NCBI GenBank assembly: GCA_023974075.1
Contig: CM043800.1
Location: 39,615,813 to 39,679,812 of the forward strand
Source of the DNA: Chaenocephalus aceratus
Taxonomy: Eukaryota > Chordata > Actinopteri > Perciformes > Channichthyidae
DNA length: 64,000 nucleotides
Reading direction: 5' to 3'
Positions within the stretch are counted from its first letter, which is position 1. Every line of letters begins with the position of its first letter. The notes beneath the pieces are model-generated. The model was not told where the DNA came from. It saw only the letters and a list, made by a program, of their open reading frames with translations, and did no database searches. A program made the translations under genes and the position numbers. Of this stretch, positions 1 to 10,855 are shown piece by piece.

Positions 1-681
1 AACTTATTTCACAATAAGATTATATAGTAAAGAGAGATTTTGGCATAGTTTTTATTTAGTAAACTACATTTTCGTCTCGTCACTTTTCGTCAACGATATT
101 GCACGTGATTTTGTTTCCTGCCGTCGGTGCCGTCTCGTCATCGTCTTGTTTTAGTCATGGAAAAAAAGGTCGTTGACGAACATTTTAGTCAACGAAATGA
201 ACACTAGTGAGACACATTTCGCCCTTGTAATATGTGGACTGTTTTCCCTTGTGTTTTGCCTTTGTGTTGGATGTATCGCTGAGCGGCTGTTTTAGGATGC
301 TGAGGAGTCAGGTCGCTGCCAAGTGATCGAGTCTTAGCAGGCGTCTCACAGCAGGGGGTAGACGCATACCAGATTGTTGCTCTCATGTGTTAAACTCATC
401 ACTGAGACGACTGCCAAAGTGCAAAGATGCTTGTCTGTACTTACAGGCTCTATTTACAAGGAGGTGAGGAAAAATGATATATTAACATACTGAATGTACA
501 AGATATTATGGAGATTTTTAGTTGACCTTGAGGCGATTCATTGCTAAAACCGAAGGGCTTACAGGAGGATGTTGATCATAGTTTTAATATATTTACATGT
601 TTTGTTCTTCTTTTGTTTTTCACAGCTGTGATTATATGCCTTCTTCAGTATTGTACATGGCAAGTGTTTGGCACAGCTTAA
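1..681. other. Non-coding stretch, repeat-like at its left edge
   Basis: No convincing gene is visible. Bases 60-210 are rich in variants of GTCAACGA and TTTAGTCAACGAAAT, which look like the interior of a dispersed fish repeat, but I cannot see its ends. The short ORFs here have no recognisable motif. Confidence 0.3.
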
Positions 682-1376
682 CGGTACGTCCACACAGCAG
701 CCTTTCGAAAATCTTGAACATCTTGGAGCTGGGCGTGTCTGACAGCTTGGGGATTTTTTGCGAGCAACGCGACCAACAACTAATCACATGAATCTCTCGC
801 CCACGACATACAAAGCAAAAAACCTCGGGGATTTTTATGCGAGCAATAGATATATATATATATAATAAACTCCCCAAACAGGCGAAACCTACCGTTTCAC
901 CCACTGTCTCTGCCACCTCCCTCCATGCCTGGTTCCTCGGTTTGTATCCCGTTAATAGTTCTGGTCGTAAAGAACCGGGTGATTTGCTACCGTAATTTCT
1001 CGTTTGAATATGAGGAAATGAACTGCGGTCTGGTTCTCCCTGCTTACACGCGGTTTGATTGGCTCGCGCTTCTACTGTCAGATTTGCATAAACGTGTTTG
1101 ATTGGCTGACGCTTCTGCTGTCAGATTTGCATAAACGTGTTGATTGGCTGACGCTTCTGCTGTCAGATTTGCATAAACGTGTTTGATTGGCTGACGCTTC
1201 CAGCTCAGCTTCAAAAGTGAACATTGCTCGACTTTGGAATCCTGGAAATCCTGGAAATCTTCGCTTTGCTCCCCCACAATGCAAAAGCGAGGCAAAGTGA
1301 TGTCCATCCCCATTCAAAGTCAATGGGCAGAGAAGCGTTGGAAAGATTCGTCTAAAGCTGCTGTGTGGACGTACCG
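682..1376. mobile_element. Non-autonomous DNA element with ~20-bp terminal inverted repeats
   Basis: The left end CGGTACGTCCACACAGCAGC (682-701) is the exact reverse complement of 1357-1376, and similarity continues inward in a degraded form. The interior is non-coding, with a short TA run (852-866) and a tandem array (1053-1200). TTAA precedes the left end (678-681) but no TTAA follows the right end, so the target duplication and the superfamily are unresolved. Confidence 0.6.
1053..1200. repeat. Tandem repeat, ~43-bp unit, ~3.4 copies
   Basis: The unit carries the words TTGATTGGCTGACGCTTC and CAGATTTGCATAAACGTG. The copies differ by single-base changes and one-base indels. The array lies inside the 682-1376 element, and short ORFs on either strand across it are repeat artefacts. 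Confidence 0.8.
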
Positions 1377-1578
1377 AGAGTCAAAACTGCTCCACAAATT
1401 ACAAATCTGCTCAAAGATTGTACGTCAACTCTTTGTAAAACCTCTCATAGAGATGTCCTGAACAGAGAATATGATTTGTTGGAGAAATGGAAATGTAGGG
1501 TCCTAAGATTGAATAGGATTGAATAGGACTGAAGCACTATTTTCTGAGTTAAATCCCAAATCAAATGATATCGTCTTC

Positions 1579-1744
1579 AGTGATTGCAATATGTTAAATC
1601 GTTATTTCGTTTGGTATTTTATAGTTTTGGTATTGCATCATATTTACTCTTTAATCATATATTTTGGTATCATATCCTACAGTGTTGTTTGGTATCGGAT
1701 TGTTATTGTATTGTTTGGTACTGTATTGTACCGTATTGTTTAAT
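1579..1744. repeat. Degenerate GTATCGTATTGTTTG-type short tandem repeat, left block
   Basis: Irregular reiteration of GTATTG, GTATCG and TTTGGTATC. The same pattern resumes at 4983-5215 directly after the LTR element, so the retrotransposon landed inside this repeat. A third block lies near 8490-8600. Confidence 0.6.
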
Positions 1745-1749
1745 ATCGT

Positions 1750-2269
1750 TGTTACGTACTCCCCCCCCCCCCCCCCCTTTTGTTGTCCTCTTTGCTCTCT
1801 CTGCTGTGCAGGTACAGCTGGCTCCGCCTTCCCCAGGTGTTCCCAGTTGTCACTCAGCCGAGCTTGGCGCAGGTGTTCCCAGTTGCCAATCAGCCGAACA
1901 TAAAAGAGGAGACTGAAGGAGAAGGAGGAGGCCGATCACTACTCCGGATATCTCTGCTGTGTCAGAGCTCTTTTGCCTTTTTGTTGTGTTTCCTGGAGGA
2001 CCTGTTAGTGTTAGGTTTTCGCGGCTTTATTTCTCCCGTTAGGTGATTTTGGGTAGCGGAGGAAGGCTCTGGATCCTACGGCCCGTAGTGTGGTTGGCCC
2101 AAGTCCCCTCTGTCTTTTTTTTTGTTTACCTGTCCTCCAGTGTATGTTTTTATGATTGTAGCAATAAATGTATGATCACCGTTTAGTGCCTATGTGTTGT
2201 GTACTTTTGTTTTATGTTGCGGACTGCCTCACGAGCCACTACTATTGAGTAGGGAGGCGGGTCGTAACA
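1750..2269 (+). repeat. 5' LTR
   Basis: 520 bp, TG...CA ends. It begins with TGTTACGTACT and a 17-base C tract (1761-1777). A CCAAT motif (near 1886) and a TATA-like CATAAAAG (1900-1907) sit in promoter spacing, and an AATAAA poly(A) signal lies at 2163-2168. It has about 50 bp (around 1799-1848) that the 3' LTR lacks. Confidence 0.9.
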
Positions 2270-2271
2270 TA

Positions 2272-2289
2272 TGGGGGCTCGTCCAAAGG
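2272..2289 (+). promoter_or_regulatory. Putative primer-binding site
   Basis: TGGGGGCTCGTCC begins 2 bases after the 5' LTR, where minus-strand priming is expected. It resembles the tRNA-Pro-complementary site known from some retroelements; the last bases diverge, so the tRNA assignment is tentative. Confidence 0.6.
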
Positions 2290-2391
2290 CTGTCTCGGGC
2301 AGGTGCCGGTGTGGTGAGTAGTATTACTTTCTAAAAGGCCCTTGACAGCATTTTGTTGTTTGTTTGGCTGTATAGCGTAGAGTGGGCAGTG

Positions 2392-4377
2392 ATGGATTTC
2401 GACTTGGAGGGGTTTGTGGGTGATCCGACTCGGGGGAAGTTGGATGCATGTAGCAAACAGCAGCTTGGTCTGATCGCAGGCAGATTTGACGTTGTAGTCA
2501 ATAAACAGAACAAGAAACAAATCATTAAGGGACAGCTGTTGGCTGCGCTTATAGAGCAGGAGGTATTGTCAGAGGAGGAAGTAGACATTCCCATGGACGA
2601 CGGGACAGGGGTCTCTCAGAAAGTGAGCGAACTTCAACTTCAGCTAGAGCTGCGCAAGCTGATGGTTAGAGAGAAGGAGAGTGATAACAGACTGAGAGAG
2701 AAGGAGATCGCCTGTAATCTCGAATTGAGGAAGTATGAGGCGGAGTTACGTTTGAGGGAGCTGGAGCTGACGTCTCACCAGACTCAGCAGTTGGGGTCTG
2801 CACAACCTCATGATTTTGACGTAGGCAAGTATACTCGGTTTATCCCAGTGTTTAATGAAAAAGACGTTGATAGCTATTTTGTCCTGTTTGAGCGTGTAGC
2901 AACAACGTTTAAATGGCCTGGGAACATGTGGACTGTTATGCTGCAGTGCGTTCTCGCGGGTAAAGCGCAGGAGGTGTATACTGCGTTATCTGAGGAGGTT
3001 AGCCGGGATTATGAACAGGTGAAAGCTGCAATTCTGCGCGCTTATGAGCTGGTGCCTGAGGCATACCGTCAAAGGTTTCGTGGTTTGAAAAGACAAGATT
3101 GTCAAGCGTATGTGGAATTCGCCCGTGAGAAAGAAGTTCTGTTTGAGCGATGGTGCTCATCGACGGGGACAAAGTCTCTAGAGGACCTAAAAACATTAGT
3201 GCTCATGGAAGAATTTAAAAACTGTTTGCCTTACACAGTAGCCACATACCTCAATGAGCAGAAACCGGTGAAACTGTTTGATGCTGCGGTTTTGGCTGAT
3301 GAATATATGCTTACTCACAAGACTGTCTCCAGTGAGAGGACTGGGGCACAGGCCGGGTTTGTGGACAATAATATCAGAGAAACCCCAGTCTTCACTAAAG
3401 TGCCATGGCAGTCCAGCAGGCCAAGAGTTGCTGAGGAAAAACCGGGAGAGGTGAATTGGGGATCTACGGATAGGCCAGTGTGTCATTACTGCAAGAAAAG
3501 AGGTCATATTGTTGCGAATTGCTATGTTTTGCGGGATGAAAATAAGCATGTAAAGAAGGTCGCTTTGGTGAGTACTTCAAAGCCAGGGTCTCTCAAATCA
3601 GAACTGGACGTTTTTGCTCCGTTTCTCATGAAGGGAATGGTGTCTTTACCGGGGAAGAACAACAGGGTTCCAGTGACCATTTTGAGGGATACAGCAGCTT
3701 CGCAATCCTTTATGATGAGGGGTGTGTTGCCGCTCTCTAAGGAGTCTGCTGTGGGTTCGGGTGTTCTTGTGAGGGGGTTTGGTATGCAGTGTGTGGGTTC
3801 GCCATTGCATAATATTCATCTTGAGTCAGATCTGGTCACAGGTCCGGTAACTGTCGGGGTTCGGCCATGTTTTCCCATTGAAGGGGTTGATGTGGTCTTG
3901 GGGAATGATTTAGCCGGTGGCAGAGTGCTCGTTAAACCGGGGGTGAATACGGTTGCAGTCACTCGCGCAAAGAGTGGAGTTGACGTTAGTGATGGTGATC
4001 TGTCTGACAGTTTTACGGCTACGGAGTTGGACGGACCGATCAGGGACCCGCCATTATGTCGTGAGGGTGGGACAACGGGTACGATAAGCCCCGGGGCTGT
4101 TCGTAAATTTGTCGCTGCCGGTGTGGTGGCGCGGTCCAGTGCTGAAAGTGACCCCCCTGTCACCTCGGAGGCCCCGATCGCTGCGGAGACTCTGGTGAAG
4201 GTTGAGTCTCATTTGGCACACTTGCCTGACGCGCAGCGGGCAGATGTACTGGAGCTGATCGTAAGGTGGAGCGCTCTGTGTCGTACCGCTCCGGGAGATT
4301 TGATCGACACCAGCGGGTGTATTCCACCATCGAAAAGGAGGCACTGGCTATGGTATGGTAGTATTGTGTGTTGTTAA
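2392..4377 (+). CDS. Gag-protease polyprotein of LTR retrotransposon (truncated)
   Basis: The frame is open from 2353, but the ATG at 2392 (MDFDLEG...) is the likelier start because the 13 codons before it look untranslated; this gives about 661 residues. Visible in order: an acidic N-terminal region; a charged helical coiled-coil-like segment (about residues 80-130, rich in E/R/L); a capsid-like helical core (about 145-310) resembling the SCAN/Gag family; a zinc knuckle C-x2-C-x4-H-x4-C at 364-377 (nt 3481-3522), which would bind RNA; and a retropepsin-like active site whose core reads Asp-Thr-Ala-Ala at 433-436, where Asp-Thr-Gly-Ala or Asp-Ser-Gly-Ala is usual. The last ~20 codons are read out of frame after an internal deletion. 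The long intact frame argues for recent activity. The product would assemble particles in the cytoplasm. Not a host gene. Confidence 0.85.
   Translation: MDFDLEGFVGDPTRGKLDACSKQQLGLIAGRFDVVVNKQNKKQIIKGQLLAALIEQEVLSEEEVDIPMDDGTGVSQKVSELQLQLELRKLMVREKESDNRLREKEIACNLELRKYEAELRLRELELTSHQTQQLGSAQPHDFDVGKYTRFIPVFNEKDVDSYFVLFERVATTFKWPGNMWTVMLQCVLAGKAQEVYTALSEEVSRDYEQVKAAILRAYELVPEAYRQRFRGLKRQDCQAYVEFAREKEVLFERWCSSTGTKSLEDLKTLVLMEEFKNCLPYTVATYLNEQKPVKLFDAAVLADEYMLTHKTVSSERTGAQAGFVDNNIRETPVFTKVPWQSSRPRVAEEKPGEVNWGSTDRPVCHYCKKRGHIVANCYVLRDENKHVKKVALVSTSKPGSLKSELDVFAPFLMKGMVSLPGKNNRVPVTILRDTAASQSFMMRGVLPLSKESAVGSGVLVRGFGMQCVGSPLHNIHLESDLVTGPVTVGVRPCFPIEGVDVVLGNDLAGGRVLVKPGVNTVAVTRAKSGVDVSDGDLSDSFTATELDGPIRDPPLCREGGTTGTISPGAVRKFVAAGVVARSSAESDPPVTSEAPIAAETLVKVESHLAHLPDAQRADVLELIVRWSALCRTAPGDLIDTSGCIPPSKRRHWLWYGSIVCC
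4312..4358 (+). pseudogene. RNase H remnant of pol, out of frame
   Basis: A second forward frame near the end of the gag ORF reads a short stretch resembling the conserved RNase H segment that contains Ile-Glu-Lys-Glu. It lies directly after protease-side sequence, so the deletion junction is near 4310. Reverse transcriptase and the rest of RNase H are absent, and only ~130 bp separate it from the 3' LTR. Confidence 0.55.
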
Positions 4378-4492
4378 CCTGTCGGGTGTGTGGAATGAGT
4401 GGTGGTGAGCACGTCTGTCAACTAAGGTTGATTGTTGTGATTGTTTTGTTTTTAAAAAAAAAAAGAAAGAAATCACTAACTCATGGTGGGGG

Positions 4493-4982
4493 TGTTACGT
4501 ACTCCCCCCCCCCCCCCCCCCCCCCCCCTTTTGTTGTCCTCTTTGCTCTCAGTTGTCACTCAGCCGAGCTTGGCGCAGGTGCTCCCAGTTGCCAATCAGC
4601 CGAGCATAAAAGAGGAGACTGAAGGAGAAGGAGGAGGCCGATCACTACTCCGGATATCTCTGCTGTGTCAGAGCTCTTTTGCCTTTTTGTTGTGTTTCCT
4701 GGAGGACCTGTTAGTGTTAGGTTTTCGCGGCTTTATTTCTCCCGTTAGGTTATGTGTGATTTTGGGTAGCGGAGGAAGGCTCTGGATCCTACGGCCCGTG
4801 GTGTGGTTGGCCCAAGTCCCCTCTGTCTTTTTTTTTGTTTACCTGTCCTCCAGTGTATGTTTTTATGATTGTAGCAATAAATGTATGATCACCGTTTAGT
4901 GCCTATGTGTTGTGTACTTTTGTTTTATGTTGCGGACTGCCTCACGAGCCACTACTATTGAGTAGGGAGGCGGGTCGTAACA
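4493..4982 (+). repeat. 3' LTR with preceding purine-rich tract
   Basis: 490 bp, same ends as the 5' LTR, with a 25-base C tract (4504-4528) and AATAAA at 4876-4881. GGTGGGGG at 4485-4492 and an A/G run near 4453-4471 precede it as the likely polypurine tract. It lacks the ~50-bp block found in the 5' LTR. Confidence 0.88.
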
Positions 4983-5215
4983 ATCGTTTTCGTATTGAAT
5001 CTTATAGTTTGGTATCATATCCTACAGTGTTGTTTGGCATCGTATCGTTTTGTATCGCAATATTTGGATATGTATAATTTGGTTTAATTTAATTGTATCA
5101 TATTGTTGGTACCTTATTGTTTAGTATCATTTTCATATATCGTTTTGTATGATTTTGTATCGCACCATTTGGTATCATATTCTTTTGTGTGGCATTGCAT
5201 AATTTGCTATATAAT
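4983..5215. repeat. GTATCGTATTG-type repeat, right block
   Basis: Continuation of the repeat that ends at 1744. It closes with GGTTCAGGGCTT (near 5219), the same flank as the third block near 8590, so the repeat and its flank are dispersed as one unit. Confidence 0.6.
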
Positions 5216-5600
5216 TACAGGTTCAGGGCTTTTGCACACGGTGTGAAAACTGCTAATATCTGTCCTGCCTTTTGTGTAATGGAGACAGGGCAATAAATAG
5301 ATTACAGCCATCTTTTAAAAGGTCACAATTAAGAAACTTTGATTACACCCTTTACACCCAGCTAGGCGTGCACGCCCAGGATGAGCCATTACGTTTGTGA
5401 GAGGCATCCACTGGGGAGCTCGTGTGTCCAACCTCATCAGTTCATTGAAGAAAAGCCAACGCTCCATCCTCAACAAAACCTCTCATTTACTGCAGCTGCA
5501 AGTCTCCTTTATGCTTCGCTCGCCTGTGACCACCCAGTCCTGCATCCCAGGAGATTTCCATAAACCTTGAGACAGTCAGAGCACAAACTAGCAGCGAGGA
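5216..5600. other. No gene recognised
   Basis: Mixed-composition sequence with only short ORFs lacking recognisable motifs. Confidence 0.3.
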
Positions 5601-5601
5601 C

Positions 5602-5610
5602 ACACACACT

Positions 5611-5649
<39 letters not shown>

Positions 5650-5761
5650 CTAAAATTAATGATTCTCCTTATGGGGACCTCCAATGTGTCCCCATAAGGG
5701 AGGCGAGTCCCCACACGTGACTATGTAAACAGATTTAGGTCCCCACAAGTATAGTAATGCT

Positions 5762-5799
<38 letters not shown>
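5602..5799 (-). repeat. CA-flanked GGGGAC module, copy 1
   Basis: A ~118-bp core (5647-5764) lies between two CA runs (about 5602-5646 and 5765-5799). It contains CCCCATAAGGGAGGCGAGTC and GTGACTATGTAAACAG. It is the reverse orientation of copies at 20941-21296 and 32863-33167 and lacks their TTAGGG-like part. Confidence 0.8.
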
Positions 5800-5800
<1 letters not shown>

Positions 5801-7480
5801 CCCTATTGTCTTCCCAGATGCTGGGCGGTGAGATAAACCCAATGAAGAGGGAGATGGTGTTTTGGGGATGCACATGTCTTACCCCAGATGCCAGATGCTT
5901 GCCAAAGAAAGTCACGTGACCTCCCCATCGTCCTCTGCCAGCTCGACACAACCATCTGTGCATTCACTTGGCAGGCCCTTCTCCCTGCGGTCGACTTTCA
6001 TTCTTGAAATATTCTCATTCCTTCCCGTTTTGATAGCCTCGAGGGAATGTGTCAAGGTGTTGCCGTCCAAGAAGTCCCTCGCGAATAGAGCGCTGCAGTT
6101 TGTAATTCCTAAACTCTACCCTGGGCAAACTGTATTCTATTAACATGTATTAAAGCATATCAAAGGCCTGAGAGGAAGCACTGTGTTGATGCCGAGGACT
6201 GACAGCGCTTATATTTTTTTTAGGCAGTTCTATCTCTCTGCTGAGTTCAACATCACCCGGAGCAAAAGTTGGCTTCTTTCTTTTTTTTTTTTTTTTTTTG
6301 AAGTGTGATTGCATTTTTTCCATGTGATGGCCACATATAGACTTATTCCATTCCAGGCCAAGAGAGAACATGTAGTGAGTGTAGACATTGGCCTTTTGTT
6401 CATTTAATTGGTTCATCTCTGCAGAATTTGATTGTACAGTGATGGACAATCTTGTGAAGGCAACAGGAGAGGAATCCAGTCAGAAAAACAACAGATGGCG
6501 ACGGGTCCGGAGAAAGAGGGACGAGATGAAATATTGTTTTTCTGATCAAGATGAAACCAGAGGTAATAAAAGTCATCTAATGAACACTGAGACATGATCA
6601 CGTTGTATCGGCCCTTTCTTGACTTTATCACCGTGTCTCTGCCATGCCTCGTTGTGTTTCACATCCCAATTAGCGCCGTTTCAAATTCTTCAAGTGGCTT
6701 TTATTGCCAATCAGATAGCCTCGGTGCCCAGGAGGGTTCTGTTTAATATTTTATCCGCAGCTGTGTGGATACCATCAGATTTAGATTCCCCATTCCTCTC
6801 ATTTCTTTTTAAGCTCTCATTTAAAACCCCGCCGCCGCCGCCGCCGCTCAGAATAGATCTATCACGAATCCGGTCTAACGGACGATGATGACATTCACGG
6901 GGCTAATTGATGCCGTGGAACAACCTCCGTGCTGATAAAGGGATCAGAATCATAGATATAAAACAGCGGTATTAACCACGGGGGATATATAGTTACTATA
7001 GGCAGTAGTATTTTAATAAAGAGGGAGAGCATGCTTCCTGCTGAGAGTCGAGGTTGTAAGGTTGTTGCCTCTATTTTCAGTTTGGTTCCCAGCATTAGCA
7101 GATCTTCAGGCATTGAATAATCCATTTAACTCCATTGTTTCGGTACTCAGTTTGATTTATTTCAGTACTCAGACGGGTAAGCTGTAAAACCACCCAAACT
7201 TTATTTATTTGAATGGTTTATCTGATTAAGCGGTCACCTTCTAGTGATGTATGACGTGTTCTGCATCCGATCTACTGCTCATTTAATTTAAAAAGGAACT
7301 GATTCAGCAGGAAAATGGAATAATCAATTATATTTCTCTCTGGTCTTTTTCGAAGTAATTACCTTGGATTTTGCACAGCTCTTTTTTTCGTATTCCATAC
7401 CTCGACAACATAACACTGCATTTTGATGTCGGGTATGGAAAGAACAACTTCACAAATGCAGGTTTCAGAATACAGGTGCT
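5800..7480. other. No recognised gene; small low-complexity tracts
   Basis: Contains a T run (about 6281-6299) and a (GCC)n tract (about 6829-6847). A possible exon at 6425-6562 is listed separately. Remaining ORFs are short and featureless. Confidence 0.3.
6425..6562 (+). CDS. Possible internal exon, unknown gene (speculative)
   Basis: A 138-bp open segment (46 codons) lies between a pyrimidine-rich acceptor ending CTCTGCAG (6417-6424) and a donor AG|GTAATA at 6563. The encoded peptide is polar and basic in the middle (RWRRVRRKRDE), with no family that I recognise. Splice-like signals and length divisible by three are the only support; such segments occur by chance. Confidence 0.18.
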
Positions 7481-7487
7481 GCTTGAA

Positions 7488-8152
7488 TCCAAATGTCCAT
7501 GTGTTATGACTCGGTGGTCTCCAGTGGGATCTTCTTTGCCGCAGTGTGTTGGGGCAGCGGGGTGAAGACAGCTGATGCCAACAGACTCAACACGTTCATC
7601 AGGAGGGCGGGCTCTGTCCTGGGAGGGGATCAGGAGTCGTTGGCAGAGGGGAGACAACGGGTCTCACCCCCTGCGTGCCACGCTGGTTTCCTACCGGAGC
7701 ACTTGTTTCAGCCACAGACTGAGACCACCGAAGACCACCACACAGCGCCACAGAGGTCTTTGCTCCCAGTGGCAATCAAACTCTTTAAACCCTACGTAAA
7801 GGGAACTTCCACACCAACACTATGTGCAATACACATATCTATATAATTACCATCACTGCAATACACTCGCTGCTATATATAACAAGTATTATCAATAATG
7901 CTATGATAACGTGCAATTACGTAACTGCCACTACGTTTTATTTTTTGCACTACTAACTACTAACTACTGCTAATAATAATTGCATCGATTGTGTGACCAT
8001 CTACGTGTCTACGTTTCATGTTGTCTGTGGATGTTTAATTTCTCTTTTTGCTGCACTTTTAGTGTACAGTTCTGCTGCTGTGTTTATTGTGTTTTGTTAC
8101 TCTGGCACAACCATTTCCTTCGGGATGAATAAAGTCTTATCTCTTATCTATA
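7488..8152 (+). mobile_element. LINE 3' end (CR1/L2/Rex1 group), 5'-truncated
   Basis: The translated region 7493-7800 resembles the C-terminal tail of jockey-superfamily reverse transcriptases: a CWG-type block, then a segment ending LLPVAIKLFKPY. The reading frame shifts within it. A ~330-bp untranslated tail follows and ends CTTCGGGATGAATAAAGTC (near 8120), a typical LINE terminus with a degenerate TCTTATC tail. No endonuclease or catalytic reverse transcriptase motif remains. Confidence 0.7.
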
Positions 8153-8265
8153 TCATGAGACTTAAAAGACATCCAGAAGAGATTGCAATATCGTACATTT
8201 TTAACAATTTCTCTGGCAATGTGGTCAACAAAAGTCAAATGTATTCTCTTCCAAGCTCAGTTTCT

Positions 8266-8266
8266 G

Positions 8267-8352
<86 letters not shown>

Positions 8353-8395
8353 TTCATCTTCATCATCATCTTCATCTCATCTTCATCATCATCTC
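8266..8395. repeat. ATC trinucleotide microsatellite
   Basis: About 85 bases of uninterrupted ATC/TCA followed by imperfect TTC-containing units. Long poly-Ile or poly-Ser ORFs here are artefacts of the repeat. Confidence 0.95.
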
Positions 8396-8489
8396 ACAAT
8401 TGGCTCTTGGGCACCTGAACCTCCAAGGACACACGCGTTCATTTGATTGTCTTTAAGCCCAGAACTGATCAAGGACAATAGCGTGTGGT

Positions 8490-8610
8490 GCAGTATTGTA
8501 TTGTAACGTATTGTTTAGTACCGTATTCGTAGTGTGGCGTTTTGTATTGTTTTGTATGGTACGTTGCACATTTTGGTATGTAACGACAGGTTCAGGGCTT
8601 GTACACGGCT
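8490..8610. repeat. GTATTG-type repeat, third block, with shared flank
   Basis: GTATTGTATTGTAACG-type units followed by ACAGGTTCAGGGCTT, matching the flank near 5215-5230. Confidence 0.55.
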
Positions 8611-9461
8611 TTACATCGTTCTCTATGTGGCGTCAGAACCCGTGCAAACCCAATCCAAAATTCTGTTTAAGCTGCAAAGAAAACATCAGGAAGAATAATA
8701 TGCTTTAAAAACAACAACCTATTTTCCTAGTTTAAAACCCAGGTGAACTAAATCAAGGTTTCACATTCGAAGTCTAAAACATGATTGTGTTTAAATGTTT
8801 AATATCTTATTGTTTCTGTAGACTTCATCAGAGCTGCAGTTGCTGTTTACAGAACAAGTGAAGGCCAGTGTGGCGATGGAGGATTCATTGTGAGGTCTCA
8901 ATGAGGCACAAAGTGAATTTTGATGAGAATGGTGTGGAAACAAAACAACACCATTTCATGAAAAACTCCACCGGGTACCTTTTATTCCAGAATCCCATTT
9001 TCTCTGATTCACGTTGGCCAACAGCGACTCACAGGTGTTACATAACGTGAACGTGAAACAAGATTGAAGTGTACCAGCTCAGCAAATACTCTCCGACAGC
9101 GTCGTTAAGTGAGAACTTCATTATGTGCCTGGATGACAGCACAGTGAAAACAGATATTGAACTGTTGATGTTTTTTGACACTTAATTAGAGCAGCGGTGA
9201 TAAAAAAAGTTGATGGGTTTTATCGCTCTCTAAAAATACTGTACACACGGCAATAACTCCCAGCTCTCGGCCTGCCATCCCGGCGCCGTTGTTTTATGTC
9301 TCTAAAGTTATCTTGTATCACACCACAGTGTTCAGGAAAGCAAAGAGCACAATGTTCTCCTTCTAATCTATTCACAACAGCATCCACGTCCACACATTCT
9401 CACCTCCTTCATCCGGTTTAGTCCTGGACTCCTCCTCCCTTGTGACCTGCACGTTTCTCAC
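8611..9461. other. No gene recognised
   Basis: Short ORFs only; no repeat boundary seen. Confidence 0.3.
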
Positions 9462-10399
9462 AACACATCCTCACTCCCAGGTCGGCCTATGTTGACGTTA
9501 TGTCAAGTCCCCTGCCGGCTTTTTCCAACGCAAGGGGGGGGGCCTTAGCGTCCATTTTCAACGCAAGGGGGGGGGCCTTAGCGTCCATTTTCAACGCAAG
9601 GGGGGGGGCCTTAGCGTCCATTTTCAGCTTTCCGGGATGTCCATGTGCTTCTATGGACGCTCATGGAAGCACAGCATTCGTTTGTGTCGACTGCCCTTAA
9701 AGGCAATGTGAGCGTCCATTCTCATTGGATAGCGGAGAATTGTACACCCGGAAGTAAATATTCCCCTTACTGACGATTGATTTTACAGTGATATCTGCAC
9801 TACTCATCGACTAAAAAACACCAGATTATCCTTGTTAATTACACAACATTGATTGGTTTAAATTGTGTGCAATGCTTTTGTATTTTTCCCCTTCGATTCG
9901 GAGAAACAAATCTTTTTTCGGAGTAAAGGATGGCAGAAGACACTACACTACCCAGAATCCCCAGCTATCATTTCTCCCTGCAGAAAAAGAAAACATGGCC
10001 GAACTTCGTTTTATTCTGGGTGTAAAATGCCTATTTAAAGTTAGTTTGGCCATTAAAATGCGTTTTGATATCATTTGATGCGAGAAATATGAGTTGTTAT
10101 TTCAGATTATGTGTGCAGTGGATGTACATGATCTTTAGTTTGCTAGTTATTACGAAGAAATTGCGTCCAACGTTTTCATTGTTACCAAGGTGGTTGCTAG
10201 GGACGCTGCTATCGATATTATTTCTGTTATGTTGTGTAACTGTTTAATGGTGTTATCTTTATTGCTACCCCCCTTCCCCGTCAATGTATAGTGTTGGTCC
10301 ACAGCGCAAACATATTAGTTTAACAAAATCCGCATCTAAAGATAGCCTACGTTATTTCCCCCTGTGCAATTCCAGTCTCACATCTCACAGCACATCGTC

Positions 10400-10855
10400 A
10401 TTAACAAATACCGGAAACAGACCGAAAACATTTAAAAAAAATAAAATAATACCTTATTCCGAGTGTACTTGCTTTTCTCTTTGAAAGTCATCACATAACG
10501 GCATTGTAATACACGGTTCGGCTGCATTAAATATTACATATCTGCCGTAGTTCTGTATTTATAGCCCTGATGAGAAGACAAACATGAGGAACTGAAAACG
10601 TGACGTGGATCATAAATATATCAGCCATTAAACAACATCTTACATTTCTTTTCACACAATACGTCTCCTTGCAGTATCAACACTAATTCGGCTCACTTTT
10701 ATATTTGATCCAATTGGTAGATAGGCTGTATTTACACCATAAAGGTGCACAGATGATATAAAGAGACACCTGGTGGTTAAAGCATGTTATTGAATTTCAT
10801 TATTTTTATTATTAGATATTAATAGGATCCCTATAAAGTATATTCATTACTCGTT
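10400..10855. repeat. Interior sequence shared with 37065-37480 (opposite orientation)
   Basis: Shared words include ACATATCTGCCGTAGTTCTG, CAATTGGTAGATAGGCTG and ATTATTAGATATTAAT, in the same order on the opposite strand. Similarity is high but has indels. Both copies lie inside inverted-repeat elements. Confidence 0.75.

Larger units (their letters stand above)
1750..4982 (+). mobile_element. LTR retrotransposon, Ty3/Gypsy-like, internally deleted
   Basis: Two LTRs (1750-2269 and 4493-4982) start TGTTACGTACT and end GTCGTAACA. They are flanked by an exact 5-bp duplication ATCGT (1745-1749 and 4983-4987), so both ends of the insertion are intact. The order is LTR, primer-binding site, gag-protease ORF, short pol remnant, purine-rich tract, LTR. 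At about 3.2 kb it is much shorter than a complete element of this kind; reverse transcriptase, integrase and nearly all RNase H are missing. The LTRs differ mainly by a ~50-bp block, a few added bases and C-tract length, which suggests a recent insertion. The SCAN-like gag core suggests a Gmr1-type Gypsy lineage; that is inference. It cannot move without proteins supplied in trans. Confidence 0.9.

Noticed and set aside
682..1376. piggyBac element, because TTAA precedes the left end
   Set aside because: The right side lacks TTAA and the termini are not of piggyBac type; left unassigned.
2353..4377. Host SCAN-domain gene
   Set aside because: The ORF sits between two LTRs with a target duplication and has a zinc knuckle and protease-like motif, so it is retrotransposon gag.
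8267..8446. Serine- or isoleucine-homopolymer protein
   Set aside because: ATC microsatellite translation.
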